Source of the DNA: Perkinsus olseni | Lineage: Eukaryota; Perkinsozoa; Perkinsida; Perkinsidae | Assembly: GCA_013115135.1 (NCBI GenBank) | Contig: JABANP010000029.1 | Span: 1-64,000 of the forward strand | DNA length: 64,000 nucleotides | Direction of reading: 5' to 3' | In this document: positions 11,908 to 21,424 of the stretch, one piece after another | Position numbering within the stretch: position 1 is the first letter of the stretch | Layout: every line of letters starts with the position of its first letter | Notes under the pieces: model-generated | What the model saw: only the letters and a program-made list of their open reading frames with translations | Told to the model about the DNA's origin: nothing | The model's database searches: none | Translations under genes and position numbers: made by a program

Positions 11908-12333
11908 TTACTCCTCATTCATAGCCTCCACGTTGAGTGTCTTGAGCCACCTCTGCTCAGCCTCGTTGTTCCACTTGACCATGGCATAGCCCGGAGTGTT
12001 GGCGGGAATCTCACCCTAAAGATGGTACATGGCAGAATAGGTTGAAGATGGCACGTGGCAAGGGAAGGTTGTCAGTGATAAAAGAATTACATTCTTAATC
12101 TGATTCTGCTTCTCAAGCCACCAAGACCACATCCAGTTGGGATTACGATGGCGCGGTATCTGAAGGTCGACCATGCAAGATACAAAGTAGGTCAACATGA
12201 GACGTGATCTCATCGAGCCTTCTAGTACCCCGTATTGACAGGCAGCAGCATACTCAGCAATCCAGAGGACTGCGAGCGATCCAAAAAGATAACGTGTGAA
12301 GTAGTTGCCGTGGAGCAGACGTCTGCCTCCCAT
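11908..12333 (-). CDS. Small membrane protein, possibly organellar respiratory subunit
   Basis: Family not recognised. The proposed start at 12333 gives MGGRRLLHGNYFTRYLFGSL, then one hydrophobic segment (YLFGSLAVLWIAEYAAACQY, about residues 14-33), then RHRNPNWMWSWWLEKQNQIK, an intron of about 75 nt, and GEIPANTPGYAMVKWNNEAE to a C-terminus ending VEAMNEE with stop at 11908-11910. Total about 100-107 residues. A 24-nt in-frame stretch at 12160-12183 begins GTATCTTGCATGG and ends CAG, so it is either eight extra residues or an ultra-short intron. Small single-pass proteins rich in Trp and charged residues are common among alveolate mitochondrial complexes, which is why I suggest that role, but this is inference only. 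Confidence 0.55.
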
Positions 12334-12764
12334 TACAAGCTCAACAATAAGAACGCTGCAATCACACACTTCCCCAGCCGTCGCGGCATTCTCGGAAGAG
12401 GTTACTGAATTTCTCGCTCGCCCAAAAATTGACTGTTCGTGCGTGCCGCATGATACCCCCATCACATGGTGGCACCAAAGCAACCGAATCGGCTGCGTAA
12501 TACGCGAATGAATGGAGATGGATATCATCAGCGTACTCGAAGTGATTGTAATCTCCATTGGCCGCTACTACAAGTCAAGGGTTCTGTCGTCGAGTAACAC
12601 AACAGCCGTGGAAAAGAGACGATTTACTAAGGAGATAATCAGAAGTGACGAGATGACAGACTCTAATAACAAAACGCGCACCACCACCACTGGCCGGCTT
12701 CAGAAGTTCAGGATGCCAGACCGACGGACGAGACTCAAAAACTCTAAATCACCATTAAACTCTA

Positions 12765-13589
12765 CTACGCGCTTTTACGATCGGTTCTCTGGCCCACGGG
12801 GCAGCCGAGGACGTTGGCGATGGCGTGCTTGCTAGGGGTGAACGCATTCACTTTGCTCGCGTATTCTTCATAAGCGTCCCCAAACTCGCCCTCTGCCCCT
12901 CTTAGACCGCCCTCCTCGAACAACAAGGTGGCTGGTATGATATAGACAGTCCATAAGGCAGCCAGCTGAAGATGGTTCACAGTGTAAGCCGGCAAGACCC
13001 AGTACATCCACAGGAAGGAGGAGGCAGCCGGGTGACGGACCAAATTATAGGGGAAGGTGGTTAGCAGCTCGTGCGGTGGCTCTTCACCCTCAGCCAACTT
13101 GTAGCGACTAGTGCCAAAGACGTGATCTGGCATGACGTAGAAGAGACCCAGAAGGTAGAGGTTTGCCAGCAGGAATATCCCGCCAGAAATGAGCACTTGG
13201 GTCAGACCAATATTGAGGATATCGAAGCGACTGCAGTTGCCGATGGGCGTCCAACCGTAGATGCTGAGGAACCACGTTATCGGGCTCAAAAAGGCGAACA
13301 AAGGCCGCTCGTAGGGCTTACCCTCCAGACCAAGAAACCTCTTCACTGCTGTTCTGGCCAGCAGAGAGTGGGTGGCGGAGAAGATCAGAAATGCCCCAAT
13401 ATTCGAGACGAATGCCTTCGGATCAAAATGTGTACATTCCTCAGACGGAAGGACTTCCCTCGAGTCCATGGTGTTGCCTCCGATACCAAATGGATCGTTG
13501 AAGATGAAATTGAGCCAGTACAGGTAGACGAAGTGGACGCTGATGAACGCACTTCGAGAGAGGAGGTAGGCTGCTGCTCCGAATGCCAT
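12765..13589 (-). CDS. NnrU / methanethiol S-methyltransferase-like membrane protein
   Basis: A 274-residue single-exon multi-pass membrane protein of the NnrU / MddA / isoprenylcysteine-methyltransferase-like superfamily. Visible segments are an N-terminal hydrophobic helix (FISVHFVYLYWLNFIF), ATHSLLARTAVKRFLGLEG followed by RPLFAFLSPITWFLSIYGW, a third helix ending LFYVMPDHVFGTSRYKLAEG, and the C-terminal core YNLVRHPAASSFLWMYWVLP with LLFEEGGLRGAEGEFGDAYE and EYASKVNAF. The RHP motif and E-E...FG-AY-EY pattern are the family's cofactor-binding end. Bacterial members methylate methanethiol to dimethyl sulfide; NnrU proteins are linked to denitrification. Substrate here is unknown. It is unusual in this window in having no intron, which may reflect a bacterial origin. 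Confidence 0.75.
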   Translation of the reverse strand: MAFGAAAYLLSRSAFISVHFVYLYWLNFIFNDPFGIGGNTMDSREVLPSEECTHFDPKAFVSNIGAFLIFSATHSLLARTAVKRFLGLEGKPYERPLFAFLSPITWFLSIYGWTPIGNCSRFDILNIGLTQVLISGGIFLLANLYLLGLFYVMPDHVFGTSRYKLAEGEEPPHELLTTFPYNLVRHPAASSFLWMYWVLPAYTVNHLQLAALWTVYIIPATLLFEEGGLRGAEGEFGDAYEEYASKVNAFTPSKHAIANVLGCPVGQRTDRKSA

Positions 13590-13968
13590 TGGAGGCGAGA
13601 AGGGATATCCTCAATAATGCTGCGGTCACAATTGCCCACTCGGCCCAGGCGTGATGGGCGTGGATGGTTCCGAAGTTGCCCTGCTAGAGAGGGCGCTCGA
13701 TTGTACCACTGGGCTCCGTGTACGCGTGGACACGCACACGCGTGCAACAGGGCCCTCTGGAGTGCTTCTGACGGCCAGGTCCCCAGTGCTATCGCTGGGC
13801 CAAGATCCCTCCCTCGACTTCGACGCAACGCAGGATGGCTGTTGAATCAGCGCACAGGCTGAAACCCGAGCACCCCGGCAGAGGGGCCGGTATGATCATG
13901 CAAGGAAGCCACAAACAGCAACGGCGGTGAATCGCCTGACAAGCAATGGCCTACGGGATTAACGAGAT

Positions 13969-14793
13969 CTACACTTTAAGAGAATGGAAGTCTCGAACAG
14001 CTTCAATCTGTACGGCTTGCGCATAGACTTCTCTCTTACGCTTGTTGCGGCAAAGGACAGTCGTATTACTGATTACTAACAATGCTACAAATACAGTGAT
14101 AACCCAAAGGGCAATAAGAGAGGCCAATCCCCACTTCCCCAAGGCCTCGAATATGACGGTGTCGCTGACACACCAGGCGCTGGCAGCATCAGTACTCGCA
14201 TGGGGCGCCGTCTCATGCAGGCAGGCGGCCAACAGCTCCGGCGTCAGTCCCCTAGGGCCATGGCGTAGCCACTTATAGAAGACATCCCCGACCTTACCAA
14301 CCTTACAGCGCACCTCAGAACACACCAAGTTAGGGCCTTGGAACTCGCACAAGCCACCACTGCAGTGGGCCTGGTCATACACGCCTAGGTAGGAGGATCG
14401 TACCAAGCTGTAGGCGGTGGCCTCCTGACCCGTCACGTGGAGCAGCTGTTGAGTATCCAAGGTTCCAAGGGAGTGGATGGCATCCCCGTAGATGGTGACG
14501 GCAATAGACAGCGCGATGAGTACGATCAGCATCAAGCTGGCGAAGGAGAGGAAGGAGAGGAGGAGACAACGGTTGTACTTGTATGTCGCTCCACAACCAA
14601 CCAGCGCGACGATGAGTAGGGCAGCACCAACGAACAGGGAGATCCAGAGGGGCCACTGCTTGATCAGCTGGGCGCCAGCGTAGGCGACGAAGAGGTAGAT
14701 GGAGGCGGCCACGAGCAAACCACCGAGGACAAAGATGATGGTCGCGGCTAGGTAGTTGAGGAAATGCGAAGACGCCTCGCAGCAGCTAGCCAT
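13969..14793 (-). CDS. Tetraspanin-like protein A
   Basis: Single exon, 274 residues from the first ATG at 14793 (MASCCEASSHFLNYLAA). Four membrane segments: LAATIIFVLGGLLVAASIYL, LWISLFVGAALLIVALVGCG, LLSFLSFASLMLIVLIALSI, and near the C-terminus LIALWVITVFVALLVISNTT. Between helices 3 and 4 is a large loop of about 125 residues with six or more cysteines (CSGGLCEFQGPNLVCSEVRC, ACLHETAP, WCVSD). This 4-TM topology with a big Cys-rich second loop is the tetraspanin layout, although the metazoan CCG motif is not clear. Tetraspanins organise plasma-membrane partners. A paralogue lies about 260 nt upstream in the same direction. Confidence 0.75.
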   Translation of the reverse strand: MASCCEASSHFLNYLAATIIFVLGGLLVAASIYLFVAYAGAQLIKQWPLWISLFVGAALLIVALVGCGATYKYNRCLLLSFLSFASLMLIVLIALSIAVTIYGDAIHSLGTLDTQQLLHVTGQEATAYSLVRSSYLGVYDQAHCSGGLCEFQGPNLVCSEVRCKVGKVGDVFYKWLRHGPRGLTPELLAACLHETAPHASTDAASAWCVSDTVIFEALGKWGLASLIALWVITVFVALLVISNTTVLCRNKRKREVYAQAVQIEAVRDFHSLKV

Positions 14794-15057
14794 TAAGGAG
14801 GAGGAGTTCAATGAAATACAATGGGAGAAGCTGTCTAACCCCTACCCGCCAAGTATTGATCAACACAGCACTTGAACTCATCCATGCAGCCGCCCACCGG
14901 CCGTAAGGTCACATGTCATGACCCATACCCTGCTCTATTAGAGCGAAATAAGACAAACATTACACTATTGCATCATCTTCATTTCTAAGTGGTCCAGTTG
15001 GAACGGTGACACGGGGTGGTGACACTGGACACAGTGGTTAATAACACATACACGTAA

Positions 15058-15933
15058 TCACAGTCTAACAAATTCGACATCCTCAGGCTGAGCCATGGAG
15101 GCGCCTTCGCTCCGCCCGACACTCTGTCCAACACTTCGAATGACGCTAGCCCTCCATCGGATCCTCTTCATAAATATAGTCTTCAAAGTAGTCGCAGCCA
15201 CGAGGAAGAGGAGGAAGACCGCCAGCCAGAGGGAGGCCAGGATCCACGGCGACCACAACCGCATGTACCGGAAGATCTCCGTACTGCAACCACACCACAC
15301 GCTGACTGATGAAGGCATCACTTGAGTCACATCAGCATCGTCAATAGCAGAGGCCATGCAGCGGCTCATCGAGCTGCCGTACCCGGGGCCAATCGGGCGG
15401 CGTCCTAGGAGGTCGTTGAGGGACTTGGACAGGTCTTTGGATGAGTTGCACTCCACCAAAGTGCAGGAGTCTACGGCATCACGGAACGTACACTCCCCAC
15501 CAAAGCAGCCCGCATGCTTATAGACGTAAAGGAAGACGGTCCGAGTGCCCCGGTAGAAGCTGCCGTCGCGACCAGCGATGAAGTTGAGCTGGGCCATAGT
15601 GTACTGGTCCATGCCAGTGAGGGATGGCATGAAAATCGACATGATCACAGCAACCGCGAAAAAACAAAGATACGCCAAAGCTTGCATGAGCAACAGCAAC
15701 AAAAGATACCACACTTTCCGCTTAGAATTCACGAAGAGGCCCGCAACGGCTGTGGCGCAGACGACGAGACCGAACCCGAGGCCGATGGCCGTGCCCAAGG
15801 GATGGCCAATACTTTGTGAGAGGAAATACAGTGATGTTACAGCGTAGAAGGCGCCAAGCAAGATCAGCAGACCGCTTGCACTGTAGTGGATGCACTTCGC
15901 CACAATCTGGGAGCAGTCACGACGCCCTGCCAT
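15058..15933 (-). CDS. Tetraspanin-like protein B
   Basis: Single exon of 291 residues starting MAGRRDCSQIVAKC at 15933. Four membrane segments (GLLILLGAFYAVTSLYFLS; AIGLGFGLVVCATAVAGLFV; LLLLLLMQALAYLCFFAVAV; WILASLWLAVFLLFLVAATT) and a Cys-rich loop between segments 3 and 4 (HAGCFGGECTFRD, SCTLVECNSS, SRCMASAIDD, WCGCSTE). The cysteine spacing G-C-x-GG-x-C and the position of the loop match protein A, so the two are probably a tandem duplicate that has diverged widely. The tail after the last helix is basic then Ser/Gly-rich. Confidence 0.72.
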   Translation of the reverse strand: MAGRRDCSQIVAKCIHYSASGLLILLGAFYAVTSLYFLSQSIGHPLGTAIGLGFGLVVCATAVAGLFVNSKRKVWYLLLLLLMQALAYLCFFAVAVIMSIFMPSLTGMDQYTMAQLNFIAGRDGSFYRGTRTVFLYVYKHAGCFGGECTFRDAVDSCTLVECNSSKDLSKSLNDLLGRRPIGPGYGSSMSRCMASAIDDADVTQVMPSSVSVWCGCSTEIFRYMRLWSPWILASLWLAVFLLFLVAATTLKTIFMKRIRWRASVIRSVGQSVGRSEGASMAQPEDVEFVRL

Positions 15934-16132
15934 TGCGATGAGGGGGTGAGGAATGCTGAAACTAGTCCCTCATAGGAACTGGCCCCTGTCATGGGAATGA
16001 CAACGCAAGGCGATGGGGGACACGCAGAATCGTAGCGATGGAAAAGAAAGCAACTTAACGTACCTATGGCCCCGCTCGCACATGGACAGCTAGAGGTGTC
16101 AGATACTCAATTTCGATCGGAGAAAAGGCTAA

Positions 16133-19100
16133 TCAAGCAAGCGGTATTAATGGTACAACGGTCTCATAGGGTCGACGACCATATCCCTCAAGGCGCCCTT
16201 GGAAGTGCTCCAGCCAGCGGGCAAGATCCTCTCGAGTGTAGTCCGGCTGGCGGCACTTGAACCGAAGAGCCCAGGAGTCTCGGCTCGTCTGGTCGCACGC
16301 AATCTCCAGGGCCCTGGTCGCGGACACTGAGCTGCCGTGAGGAAGTGGTAAAATTCGGAGATTCTGCTCGAACCGTTCTGGACCGTCAGACTCCGAGGGG
16401 AACTGGGCAGGGAGGAGGTTGACGAGGAGCCTCTCGCAGCTGCTGAGTGGCGTCGGTATCGTCCATCGTCGAAACTTGACCATGTGCCGAAGCGTCAGTG
16501 CCTGACAAAACAAAGTGGAACTCCGAGCAGAGATCCCGGGGGGCCTACGAAGTTGAGGACGCTCGTCGCACAGGGCTTGCCCTTATCGCCGGGGATATCT
16601 TCTAGTGGTATGTCAACATTCCTCAGGTCAGCGAACAGGCCCACGAGCTGGTGCTCGGTAGGCCCGTCCCTCAGGGGCACCACGAGGGTCGCCTTGGCAA
16701 CCTTTCGCCAGCCCCTCTCCCTCACCGTTGCCAAGACGATGGCCGCCAGCAAGACTACGTCCAGAGGGGCCCCGAGCTTTCGACCGACACTCTGCAGTAC
16801 CAGGTGGATGGACGGTAGGAGCTTTACACAGTGTCCGAAGCCCGACTGGGGCACCGTGGTGAGATCTATCGTGTAGCAGGGGTAGAGGGTGTCACCATGG
16901 ACGTCTCGGGCCCTGTCCATCAACGTACGCCTCAGCCGACTACTTTGGACCTGGGCCCCGGAGACCCTGAGGGGCGGCAGCAGTCGATTGCGGGGGCCTC
17001 TGTGGGCACCCCTGCGAGCAACAGCGTAGGCCTCGTTGAGGTCGCTGAGGAGTGGTACGACACTGAAGCCGTCGGAGAATGCGTGGGTGACGAAGACTCG
17101 GACGAAGGTCCTCACAGGACCACAGCCGTCGTCGCTCTCGTCCAGTTGCACAATGTCTATGCCCACGGGAGAGCCAGAGCCATGTCGCTTCTCCGAGTAG
17201 ATCCACCGCCTCAAGGCGTCTCGGGAGCTGAACTCTCTTATCCGGACAGAGCCGGGCCGGCCCTCGACTGCTGGAGAGAAATGTACCCGACCCCAAAGGG
17301 GCCAGAGGACCCATCGACCAACCGCATACGCGACATCAGCGATCCAGGAGAACCATCGGCCACCTCTGCTCAGGGCCATGTACTTGGCCAGCCCCTGGAC
17401 CGACAGGGCCTCGTTCATGAAGGTGTAGTAGCCGATACCAACGTCATTACTCACCCGCATGGAGGCCTGCCGGGCCACTACCGCCTGGACTGCTGACTGC
17501 AGGGCCAGCAAGTCCACCTCGTCTGCATCACCCTGCCATTCCAGCATCCAAACACAAACTCCATTCCATCCCCAGATCTGGACAGGCACACCAGCGGACT
17601 TCGGGCCGCGCCCTTCAGGGTCGACACCAGTGACCTTATCCAGTACTCTCGACAGCCTCTTCGACCACCCACTCCCCTCACTTTCCCTCTCCTCCTCCGG
17701 CGCCCCGGCGACGCTCTTCCCCTCAACAACAGCCACCAAGTCGTTGATACTACGGCACTTGAGTACGTCTCCCACAGTGAGAAGCCCCGACATCCTGAGC
17801 TCCGTTCTGATACTGTGAGCCAGCTGGACAGCCCCTAGCGAGTCTATGCTGGACACCACCTCAGCATCATAGTCCTCGATGGTGTAGGCCAACTGCCTTT
17901 CCACCAACAGGGCCAATCTCTGTGCCAACGACTTAGCGGTCTTCGAGGTCGCCCTTCTTCCCTACCTCCACCTCAGGCCTGGACTACCGCTGGCTGCGAG
18001 CTCGATGGCTCCTCACAACCACCGGCGTACCACTCATCATCATCAGCCTCGCTCTCTGAGGTCGATTCCTCATCTCTTGCCCCAAGCGTTGGCGTTGTCG
18101 AAGTTTCTGACACCTCTAGCTGTCCTACAGATCGCGCCGGGCTGCTGCTGGTCGACGGCCTCCTATCCTCCTCGTCGACCATCTCCCTTGCCATGTCATA
18201 ATCCTCCCCCTCAATAACCATCTCATCGAAGCGTCCAGCCGCTTGCTCAGGCCACCATCGGTCGATGTTCTTCACCGCCTCCCGCCTCATCTCCGACCAC
18301 TGCTGGGTTGATATCTGCACCGTCAGTGGCAGAGGGCACTCCGTCGGCTCGTCCCCGTCCATCCAGCTGTAGTAGTAGGACTCCTCGTAGCTGCTCATGG
18401 CCTTCCCCTCTCCCGCCCCCGCCCTCCTATCGAACATCCCCTCCGCGAGCTCGCCCCTGTCCCGACAGTGTCGCAGATCTCGTGGGGATACAAACACCTG
18501 ACGACCATCATCATCGTCATCCACGAAAGGCCATCACCCCGACTCACGCTGTCCATGAGGAACTCCTCCTCGCCACCACGACGACAGAAGGGCCGGCCTC
18601 TTCCCTTCCTCCGCAAGGCCTTGTCGTACAGGCGCAGATCTACTGAGCAATCCCTCAGCCATGATGGCACCCACCTCTTAGCTCCAGGCTCGGAGACCCG
18701 ATCCACAACCCGGGATTCTTTTTCGATGCTACGGCCAATGGTGGTCCACCAGAGCACGTTGAACTGCACCGCCAATACCACACCATGCACAGATCGTAGC
18801 ACCAGCGATGGCTCCCTCGAATGCTTATTAAGCCGAGGAAAGACTCTCCCTAACCAGAGGCCAGAGGACACCACAACAACCCCTCGCCAAGCAAACCACC
18901 ATAGCTTCGAAGACGATATCAGGCTCATAACGATCATCAGAGTTCCGGTGAGGAGGAAGCTGGCTACAACCCCACCACCACTGCCCCATTCGGTTCTCGT
19001 CAAGCCGTCCAGTACTTTCAGTTGTCCCGCAGTAAATCTCACAGCCGAAAATAGCCACGCCAAGGCGGAGCGAAGCAGACGGCGGACACCGGGCTCATCA

Positions 19101-21312
19101 GCCACGTACGGTTCCTTACATCTGCCAAGTATCCCCCAGATGTTGCCATTGACCATGTTGAAGACCCAATAGCACATATTGAAGTGGGCGGCGAGGAACA
19201 TGCCCGAAAGGCCGAGGAAGAGGTAGTAGACGACAGCGATGACCGCTGTTACGACAGACCATCGGGCGAGGTAACCAAAGCATCTTTCGACCTCCACGTC
19301 CGTCGCAGGCGGTAGGATATCTGTACCACCGACCATGGCCCAGGAGAGATCGACGATCGACCTTCCCGGTAGCCGAGTGACGGGGCAGTGCTTCCAGTGC
19401 AAGCCAGTGGACTTGGACTACATTGCCACTCGGGAGGAGCCGTTGGACCTCCGCCATCGTAGCCATCCGGAAGGGCCTGAGCCACGCCTTCATACCGTAA
19501 CAGTCGCACAGAGGGACGCTTACTTCATTATAACAAAAGCGTGGACAGCAGTCCGCTCTCCATCTTCTTGATATCTTACTCCTCCTAGGCTTTCCTCAAC
19601 GCCACCGTCCGCCTGTGAGGTCTGCTGTTGCTGTAGCAGCACCGCCTCCTTAACACACGGCAATGCTGTTATCTTCTCTTGTAATACCTCCAAGTCAACC
19701 CACTGACCTCCCAATTTGATGAACATGTCGCTACGCCCGAGATACCTGATCGACGGCCTCCAAGATGCCCCGCCAGGGACGGGCTGTCACCCACCTGAGG
19801 GTCTCCACCGAGCCACCCTCCTCCTCGGACCTCCACTGCTGCACCTGTATCAAATCCTTAGTGCGGAAGAACCTTCGGCCGTCGGCTTGCAGGAAGAGCC
19901 CCTCATTGTCAGCTTCATTGACGTAGCCAGTCTCGGTGACACTAGGGCCAGCTAGAGCAGCTCCCCTCTATCTAGCCCGGTCGTGGCCTCGTCTTCAGAT
20001 AGAGTGGTGACACGCACTCCGGGGACGACGGTGAACACTGGTCCACTGGAGGCCGAGGGGGACACCACCCGGTACATGCTGAGCCAGTACTCCGGTGGCC
20101 ACCAACAGCTCGATGAGGATCGGTATCTACAGAATAGACTGTCATAACAATCGTCGTTGCTGTGGTGCGCTTGGGTGGCGAGGTTCCGGGCTGGCGGTTT
20201 CAAAACCGCCACCCCGGTTCGATCCCCACAGCCGTCATTTCTTCGCCTAGCCGCGCCTACCTTGGCGCTCCACTCGTCCCCAATCGGCGCCGTGAGCTTC
20301 TCTCCCCAGGTAAAGACCGCGAGAAGACTCTTCTGCACCTCCTCGTCGAGGGTCGTGGCGGCCAGCTGACTCGGGACAGCTCCAACCACGTTAATTTTAA
20401 ACCGTGTTATCATCGACCTCAGATCCATGGTAGCCATACCAACACAAACGGAACTCCTAGATGATGTGTCCACCATCACCAAGCAACCTCTCAGCGCCAA
20501 AGAGAGGGAGAGCTGGCCGATGCAGGTAGCTCCCCAATATGAGGAGGACTGCTGCAGCACTCGGGAGCCGTCGCGGCCTCCCAGCAGAAGGTCTCGGCGA
20601 GAGTCAGGGATGATGAGGGGATATGATACGAACTCGTGAGCCAACATGCCTTGGGAAACCACTGCACATTTCGATGCTTTCGTAGTGCCACCAGTGTACA
20701 GGAGGCTGAAGATGAAGGGAATCAACAGCGGAGCGAAGCAGATCCACCAGAGCTCACCATAGTGGGGACTCCCTCTTCACGGGCTGCAAGGGCTGCAGTT
20801 CGTTGGGAACAGATCGCGTCGCTCCGTCGAGCAACGAATTAATATCGGCGACCTTGCTGGTCCCCACACCGACAGCCAGGTCGATAATCTCCCTAGGCGT
20901 ACTGCTATCGTCGACCACCACCACGGCTGGCTTGATACTCTTCAGAATTGCAGAGTTGCGTTCTCTAGTAGTGGCGGCGATCTTCTTGACCTCCGCCTCG
21001 TTATTGGTATTAGCGTGCAGATCCTGGACCATCGGGACGAAGGGCACCCCCAGCATCGAAGCTGCCACGCAGACGGCCACCCAGCGAGGGCCCGCGAGGG
21101 GCGCATAAGCCAACCGAGAGGGAGTAACCAGTTGCTTCACAGTCGACGAGTAGACTCCGAAGAGCTGCCGCCATCTGCAAAGAGGCCGAGTACAGCTGAC
21201 CGTAGGACCAAGGCTCGCCGTCAAGGCCGTCAACTGCGAGCCTATCAGGGTGCGCCTCGGCCAACTGCTCCGCTATGGCGTGGAGCGATCCGGGACCGTC
21301 GGGGAGGGACAT
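16133..21312 (-). CDS. NRPS-like protein: adenylation, membrane, carrier, condensation
   Basis: One multi-exon gene with an unusual domain order. From 21312, MSLPDGPGSLHAIAEQLAEA begins an AMP-forming adenylation domain: A3 core SLLYTGGTTKASKCAVVSQG (about 20640-20700), A5 region EYWLSMYRVVSPSAS, A7 TGYVNEADNEGLFLQADGRR with FFRTKDLIQ, A8 YLGRSDMFIKLGGQWVDLEV, A10 LPRHSATGKVDRRSLL. A 46-nt intron then joins hydrophobic segments (SVVTAVIAVVYYLFLGLSGM; VVASFLLTGTLMIVMSLISS; LWWFAWRGVVVVSSGLWLGR). A 50-nt intron leads to an acidic Ser-rich linker, then a carrier domain with SSIDSLGAVQLAHSI, whose Ser is the phosphopantetheine site. Last is a condensation-type domain with THAFSDGFS (HxxxDG with the first His replaced) and VLNFVGPPGS, ending at 16133. 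It could load, hold and condense one amino or carboxylic acid at a membrane; substrate unknown. A frame break occurs near 19965. Confidence 0.75.
20139..20260 (-). repeat. 122-nt intron containing a degenerate antisense tRNA-like element
   Basis: Minus-strand intron of the NRPS-like gene, GTAGGCGCGG to TTATGACAG. On its plus strand, 20159-20232, lie a perfect 7-bp acceptor pair (GCTGTGG / CCACAGC), a D-arm-like CGC..GCG, a GGCGG..CCGCC hairpin in the anticodon position and GGTTCGATCCC. The T-stem does not pair, so it is a tRNA-like relic rather than a working tRNA. Length between acceptor ends is 74 nt. Confidence 0.65.
20729..20740 (-). repeat. GCGGAGCGAAGC element in NRPS-like intron
   Basis: The 12-mer lies inside the intron just before the A3 exon (SLLYTGGTTK) and is followed on the minus strand by a pyrimidine-rich run ending TCTTCAG, as in the BBS9 intron copy at 5554-5565. 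Confidence 0.6.
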
Positions 21313-21424
21313 CAACAGAGGTAGGCCGACTCAAACGCTGTCGGTACTCAAACAAGCCCACTGAGGAGGACTGCATAAGCGGAGCGCTACATTCAAACAA
21401 CGCAAACTTGTATCACGGGTAAAG

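Noticed and set aside
20159..20232. Selenocysteine tRNA, suggested by TCA in the anticodon-like loop
   Set aside because: The loop has eight bases, there is no long variable arm, and the T-stem does not pair; it is inside an intron. A tRNA-like relic fits better.
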